Shown here piece by piece: positions 6,342-9,370 of a stretch of 9,370 nt of DNA. A model generated the notes under the pieces. That model did no database searches, had not been told where the DNA came from, and worked only from the letters and a program-made list of their open reading frames with translations. Source of the stretch: Planctomycetaceae bacterium. GTDB taxonomy: Bacteria > Planctomycetota > Planctomycetia > Planctomycetales > Planctomycetaceae. Position 1 is the stretch's first letter. Every line of letters starts with the position of its first letter. The translations under genes were made by a program, and so were the position numbers. The DNA lies in the NCBI GenBank assembly GCA_016795125.1, contig JAEUIG010000076.1, positions 1 through 9,370 on the forward strand, read 5' to 3'.

Positions 6342-7097
6342 ATGGCCGTCACGTATTCGCTCGACGCGTACCGCGAACAACTTCGGCACTATGCCCAGAC
6401 GATGGCAGTCGGCGACAACCGCGCCGCCTCGGCCGGGCTTCTGGCGGGCCACTCCCCCAGCCGGGTCGCCATGTTCACCGATGGCAACCTGTACAAGCGC
6501 TACGAGAAGCTGCAGTCCGCCTGCGAAGTGCTGGCCGACGGCCTCGACGAGCTGAACGACTACATCAAGGAATACATCAAGATCGTTCCGCTGTCGGCCT
6601 ATGACACCAACACGACCGATGGCGAGCGGTTCCTGATCTGGCTCGACGAGAAAAAGGACCTGACCGACGAGCAGCGGGATTACGTTCGCTGCCAGCGCGG
6701 CCGGCACGCGATCGAATTCGTCGCCCTCAAGCAGCGTCTGGCCCATATCCGGTTCCAGGAACTGCTCTCGATGAATGACCGGCTGCTCCCCGAACTGGAG
6801 ACGAATCCGCGTCTCGCAATCCATCTGAATCCGATTCACGTCTGGTCACGTTTCGAGACGGGCGCCCTGCTCGACGACGCCGACGGCGGCGGCGCGACGG
6901 TCATGTTTTTCCCGGTGGGGGAAGACATCCGCACGGCCGTCATCGAAGGGGACTGCGAGTCGCTGATCCACCTGCTCGAACAGCAGGGGGTCATGCGGCT
7001 CAAGGACCTCCGCAAGCTGTACCCGCACGACAGCCAGTCGGAACTGCCGGGCCTGATTCGCGACCTGGCCGAAATGGGCATGGTCGCCCTCGGGTAA
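6342..7097 (+). CDS. Putative MNIO partner protein, possible peptide-recognition subunit
   Basis: A 251-residue protein that I do not recognise by family. Residues about 5-160 look all-helical (DAYREQLRHYAQ, YEKLQSACEVLADGLDELNDYIKEYI, EFVALKQRLAHIRFQELL). A region with little helix (160-195, ending ATVMFFPVGED) leads into residues 196-250, which have the pattern of a winged helix: ESLIHLLEQQGVMRLKDLRKL followed by LPGLIRDLAEMGMVAL. Many RiPP pathways use a winged-helix RRE domain to bind the leader, and most MNIO enzymes need a partner protein (MbnC, TglI and similar), so this position makes that role likely. That is inference from context plus fold pattern. GAGGA (6328-6332) lies nine bases before the ATG. 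The gene starts 171 bases after the MNIO stop and has no CGTAAC-type promoter of its own, suggesting co-transcription. It ends at a strong terminator. Confidence 0.75.
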   Translation: MAVTYSLDAYREQLRHYAQTMAVGDNRAASAGLLAGHSPSRVAMFTDGNLYKRYEKLQSACEVLADGLDELNDYIKEYIKIVPLSAYDTNTTDGERFLIWLDEKKDLTDEQRDYVRCQRGRHAIEFVALKQRLAHIRFQELLSMNDRLLPELETNPRLAIHLNPIHVWSRFETGALLDDADGGGATVMFFPVGEDIRTAVIEGDCESLIHLLEQQGVMRLKDLRKLYPHDSQSELPGLIRDLAEMGMVALG

Positions 7098-7104
7098 TTG
7101 ATCC

Positions 7105-7140
7105 CCCCTCTCCCCCCGGGAGAGGGGCCGGGGGTGAGGG
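7105..7140. repeat. CTCTCC-CCGGGAGAG family repeat after the partner gene
   Basis: CCCCTCTC (7105-7112) pairs with GAGAGGGG (7120-7127), followed by CCGGGGGTGAGGG. The same family recurs at 8252 and, inverted, near 8317-8359. It is a dispersed repeat that I associate with planctomycetes. Confidence 0.8.
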
Positions 7141-7184
7141 CGAACGGCAAGTCGGCGCCCCTGCACGATCTCCTGCGACAATCC

Positions 7185-7218
7185 CACCCCGGCTGCTCTG
7201 GGAGCAGACGGGGTGTTT
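7185..7218 (+). terminator. Terminator-like hairpin after the partner gene
   Basis: CACCCCG (7185-7191) pairs with CGGGGTG (7209-7215) and the inner CTGCTC (7193-7198) pairs with GAGCAG (7202-7207) around TGG. Only a short TTTGATT follows. It lies just before promoter element E and would separate the MNIO transcript from the ABC gene. Confidence 0.6.
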
Positions 7219-7225
7219 GATTGCG

Positions 7226-7254
7226 CGTAACAACTCCCCGGCACCCGCGCTCAG
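7226..7254 (+). promoter_or_regulatory. ECF-type promoter-like element E, ABC gene
   Basis: CGTAAC (7226-7231), 16-base spacer, CGCTCAG (7248-7254). Boxes are identical to elements A and C. The predicted leader is only about 30 bases and has none of the conserved hairpin. It places the membrane protein in the same regulon as the peptides. Confidence 0.75.
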
Positions 7255-7287
7255 GATCATGAGCACATCCATTCCGGGGAACATGTC

Positions 7288-8241
7288 ATGGTCAGCGCGC
7301 CTGCCGTTCAGATTCCGATACTCGCGGCACCAGTCGCCGGGCCGGGTGTTGCAAAACCGCGAGCGTCGTCGGCCGAGAACGCTCTGACGGTTACGTCCAT
7401 TTTCCGCGTCCACCGTGCCCGGCTGTTGTTCACCTATTCGCTGTTCGTCGTCGAGAACCTGCTGAAGCTCGCACAACCGGTGGCCATCGGCATCGCGATC
7501 AACGGCCTCCTGAACGGCTCGTATACCGGACTGTGGTGGTTCGTCGGCCAGCACTTGAGTCACCTCGTCATCAGCCGCGGCCGCCAGCGTTACGACACGC
7601 GCGTCTACAACGACGTGTACTCGGGACTGGCGACACAGTTGATCACCGATCAGCGGCGTCGGGCGATTGACGTCTCCACCGTCGCCGCCCGGTCGTCGCT
7701 GGCGAGGAACTACATCGAGTTCCTCGAGATGTATGTGCCGATGGTCATCAAGTCCGCCTTTTCGATCATCGGGGCGCTGGTCCTGTTGGGCTGGTACGAC
7801 TGGGTGCTCGCGCCGCTGTGCTTCGGCCTGCTGGTCCCGGCCACCATTCTCAATATCTTCTACAGCCGCCGCACCCGGCGGTTGAACCGCCAGCTGCACG
7901 ATCAGCTGGAGCAGGAAGTCCAGGTCATTGAACGGCATGACACGGCCGAGGTCCGGCGTCACTTCGACGTGCTGGGGCAGTGGCGCGTGAAGCTGTCCGA
8001 TGCGGAAGCGGGGAACTTCTGCCAGATGGAACTGTTTGTGCTCGCCGTCATGGCCGGGGCACTGGTCAAGTTCTGCACGAGCGGCGCGGCCGGGGTTCCA
8101 CCGCAGCCCGGCGATGTGTTTGCGGTGTTCCGGTACGTGATGCTCTTCATCACGGGCCTGGACAGCGTGCCGCGCGTCGTGGCCCAGTGGTCCCGCCTGT
8201 GCGATGTCCGCGGCCGGCTGGCTGGAGACCGGCAGGCGTAA
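7288..8241 (+). CDS. ABC-type six-transmembrane domain protein without ATPase domain
   Basis: A 317-residue membrane protein. After a Pro/Ala-rich N-terminal tail (1-30) come hydrophobic segments at roughly 46-72, 152-192, 246-265 and 276-292. Typical ABC-exporter transmembrane features are visible: RQRYDTRVYNDVYSGLA (99-115), DVSTVAARSSLARNYIEFLE (128-147), then P151 and IIGALVLLGWYD. The frame ends after SRLCDVRGRLAGDRQA, where the linker to an ATP-binding domain would begin; no Walker A, signature or Walker B motif is present, and the following DNA is a repeat. It resembles the stand-alone ABC_membrane_3 type. A role in export of the modified peptide is inferred from the cluster; the ATPase partner would have to be encoded elsewhere. 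GGGGA (7276-7280) precedes the ATG by seven bases. Another ATG at 7283 is out of frame. Confidence 0.8.
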   Translation: MVSAPAVQIPILAAPVAGPGVAKPRASSAENALTVTSIFRVHRARLLFTYSLFVVENLLKLAQPVAIGIAINGLLNGSYTGLWWFVGQHLSHLVISRGRQRYDTRVYNDVYSGLATQLITDQRRRAIDVSTVAARSSLARNYIEFLEMYVPMVIKSAFSIIGALVLLGWYDWVLAPLCFGLLVPATILNIFYSRRTRRLNRQLHDQLEQEVQVIERHDTAEVRRHFDVLGQWRVKLSDAEAGNFCQMELFVLAVMAGALVKFCTSGAAGVPPQPGDVFAVFRYVMLFITGLDSVPRVVAQWSRLCDVRGRLAGDRQA

Positions 8242-8251
8242 CGTGATTCCT

Positions 8252-8359
8252 CCCTCTCCCTCCGGGAGAGGGCCGGGGTGAGGGCCGTTTGTCAGCAGGA
8301 TGTCCTGTCTGCAGTCGCCCTCATCCGGCCTTCGGCCACCTTCTCCCGGGGGGAGAAGG
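8252..8359. repeat. Inverted pair of CTCTCCCTCCGGGAGAG-type repeats
   Basis: The left copy has CCCTCTC (8252-8258) with GAGAGGG (8266-8272), then TGAGGGC (8279-8285). The right copy is its inverse: GCCCTCA (8317-8323), a GGCC-TTC-GGCC hairpin (8327-8337) and CCTTCTCCC/GGGAGAAGG (8339-8347 with 8351-8359). The whole fills the gap between the ABC gene and the rhomboid gene and may terminate transcription from both sides. Confidence 0.8.
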
Positions 8360-8390
8360 ACGTGATCGATTGTGTTATCATCGACCGGCG

Positions 8391-9370
8391 ATGGTGCTTG
8401 CTCCGATCAACACCGACGCTCCCATCTACCACTGGCCGCGCGCCACGGTCGGACTCATTGCGGCCAATGTGGTCGCCTTCCTTGCGATCGGCAGCGGGGC
8501 GCTGGGGACGTTCGAAGATGTCGTCGCCCGGTACGGACTGGTGCACGGCGAAGGTCTGCAGCCGTGGCAGTGGCTGACCTCGAACTTTGTCCATCGCGAC
8601 TGGCTGCATCTTGCGGGGAACATGCTGTTCCTGTGGGGGCTGGGCCTCGTTGTTGAAGGGAAAATCGGCTGGCAGCGGTTCCTCGCGCTGTACCTTGGCC
8701 TCGGAATCGCGGAATGCGCGACTGAGCAGACGGCGCTCAGCTTCGTGCGGTTCGATTCGTACGGATCGTCGGCGATCATATTCGGCCTGCTGGCGATTGC
8801 GCTCGTCTGGGCGCCGAAGAACGATCTGATCGTTGCATTCTGGGTGCCGATCTCAGGAGTCGGATCATTCGACGTTTCGATCAGCCTGTTCTGTTTCATC
8901 GTCCTCGCGGTGCAGGGCCTCCTGGCGTGGTGGGTCGGGCCGACCGTGCTGCTGCATCTGATGGGCGCGATGCTGGGATTCGCCGTGGCAACGGTGATGG
9001 TCCGCCGGGGACTCGTCGATTGCGAAGGCTGGGATTTGTACTCGGTGCTGAAAGGCCGGACAGGCACGCCGGCGGCGAGCGACAACTACACTCCGATCCA
9101 GGAGCGGCCAGTGACAGAGCGACCGGTCGCGGACACTCCGGCGCCGCGCAAGCGCGTTGATCCCGATCGCGGGGCCGTCCTCCGGAAGGTCAAGGCGATC
9201 AAACGCATCCGCGCGCTGCTGCAGCGGAACCAGGCTCTGGAAGCGTATGAGTTCCTGCGCAGCACGCAGCATCTGCTGGTTGACTGGCAGCTCCCCGTGG
9301 ACGATCACCTGGCGCTGGCGGACGCTCTGCAGCAGGCGCAGCAGTGGAATGAAGCGGTCAACCTGTGGGA
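8391..9370 (+). CDS. Rhomboid-family intramembrane protease, C-terminally truncated by the window edge
   Basis: 326 complete residues are visible, open at the right edge. The membrane core (residues 15-205) shows the rhomboid pattern: FVHRDWLHLAGNMLFLWGLG (66-85) with the conserved His/Asn pattern of TM2, YGSSAIIFGLL (124-134) where GxSG-type Ser127 is present but the following Gly is Ala, and LLHLMGAMLG (187-196) with His189 of the last helix. The Ser-His dyad is therefore retained. These enzymes cleave substrates inside the membrane. From about residue 220 a Pro/Arg-rich linker leads to a helical, TPR-like cytoplasmic region (RALLQRNQALEAYEFLR, LADALQQAQQWNEAVNLW). The ATG at 8391 has no good Shine-Dalgarno; GTG two residues in gives little difference. 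No ECF-like promoter precedes it, so it is probably not part of the cluster. Confidence 0.85.
   Translation, partial: MVLAPINTDAPIYHWPRATVGLIAANVVAFLAIGSGALGTFEDVVARYGLVHGEGLQPWQWLTSNFVHRDWLHLAGNMLFLWGLGLVVEGKIGWQRFLALYLGLGIAECATEQTALSFVRFDSYGSSAIIFGLLAIALVWAPKNDLIVAFWVPISGVGSFDVSISLFCFIVLAVQGLLAWWVGPTVLLHLMGAMLGFAVATVMVRRGLVDCEGWDLYSVLKGRTGTPAASDNYTPIQERPVTERPVADTPAPRKRVDPDRGAVLRKVKAIKRIRALLQRNQALEAYEFLRSTQHLLVDWQLPVDDHLALADALQQAQQWNEAVNLW

Larger units (their letters stand above)
3885..8241 (+). other. Putative MNIO-type RiPP biosynthetic gene cluster
   Basis: All parts are on the plus strand: three Cys-rich precursor peptide genes, a DUF692/MNIO enzyme, a putative partner protein and an ABC-type transmembrane protein. 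Five promoter-like elements of identical architecture tie the parts into one regulon. Known MNIO systems (methanobactin MbnB, TglH, ChrH, bufferin/HvfB, ApyH) pair this enzyme with a small peptide and often a partner protein, so the assignment as RiPP pathway is well grounded. The core motif CCRCCRC and the lack of a signal peptide differ from bufferins, which carry a Sec signal and EGKCG motifs. The product and its role (metal binding, antibiotic, signal) are unknown. Confidence 0.8.

Noticed and set aside
7367..7395. CGTAAC on the minus strand inside the ABC gene
   Set aside because: No matching -10-like box at the 16-base distance and it points against coding sequence.
8237..8265. A further CGTAAC at the end of the ABC gene
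   Set aside because: It overlaps the stop codon, and 16 bases later the sequence is CCTCCGG, not CGNTNAG. The site leads into a repeat.

Overview
The window suggests a high-GC planctomycete chromosome. Housekeeping genes resemble those of that phylum, and the intergenic spaces carry several palindromic repeat families that I associate with planctomycete genomes, for example GGGAGGGCGAGGCTC, CTCTCCCTCCGGGAGAG, TAGCCGCGACCGTGAGGG and CGTTCCCAGGCTCTGC. The lineage is an inference from these repeats and from protein style; no rRNA gene is present.

Left part (1-3507), ordinary genome: the 5' end of hemB (minus strand, runs off the left edge), divergent rpsU (ribosomal protein S21, plus), then on the minus strand an uncharacterised 357-residue protein with an NHLDVDG motif and gltX (glutamyl-tRNA synthetase). 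Repeats of several families fill the gaps. Bases 3508-3884 are non-coding and hold three palindromic structures.

Central part (about 3885-8241), the exciting region: a compact gene cluster that looks like a RiPP (ribosomally made, post-translationally modified peptide) pathway. Three near-identical peptide genes of 41-42 codons (4007-4132, 4452-4580, 4897-5025) encode a Lys/Arg-rich leader and a C-terminal core HRCCRCCRC followed by WF, FFN or WF. They are followed by a DUF692/MNIO enzyme (multinuclear non-heme iron-dependent oxidative enzyme, 5331-6170), a 251-residue protein placed like the usual MNIO partner/recognition protein (6342-7097), and a six-helix ABC-type membrane protein without an ATPase domain (7288-8241). 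MNIO enzymes modify Cys-containing peptides, so the Cys-rich cores are the obvious substrates.

Five transcription units in the cluster share one promoter-like signature that nothing else in the window has: CGTAACA, then CGNTNAG, with exactly 16 bases between CGTAAC and CGNTNAG every time. It lies before each peptide gene, before the MNIO gene and before the ABC gene. This looks like an ECF-type sigma factor regulon. Each peptide gene additionally has a nested hairpin in its 5' leader, placed exactly 18 bases after the -10-like element, and its own intrinsic terminator. The peptides are therefore three self-contained, co-regulated cassettes.

Right part (8242-9370): an inverted pair of repeats and then a rhomboid-family membrane protein with a C-terminal cytoplasmic extension, running off the right edge.
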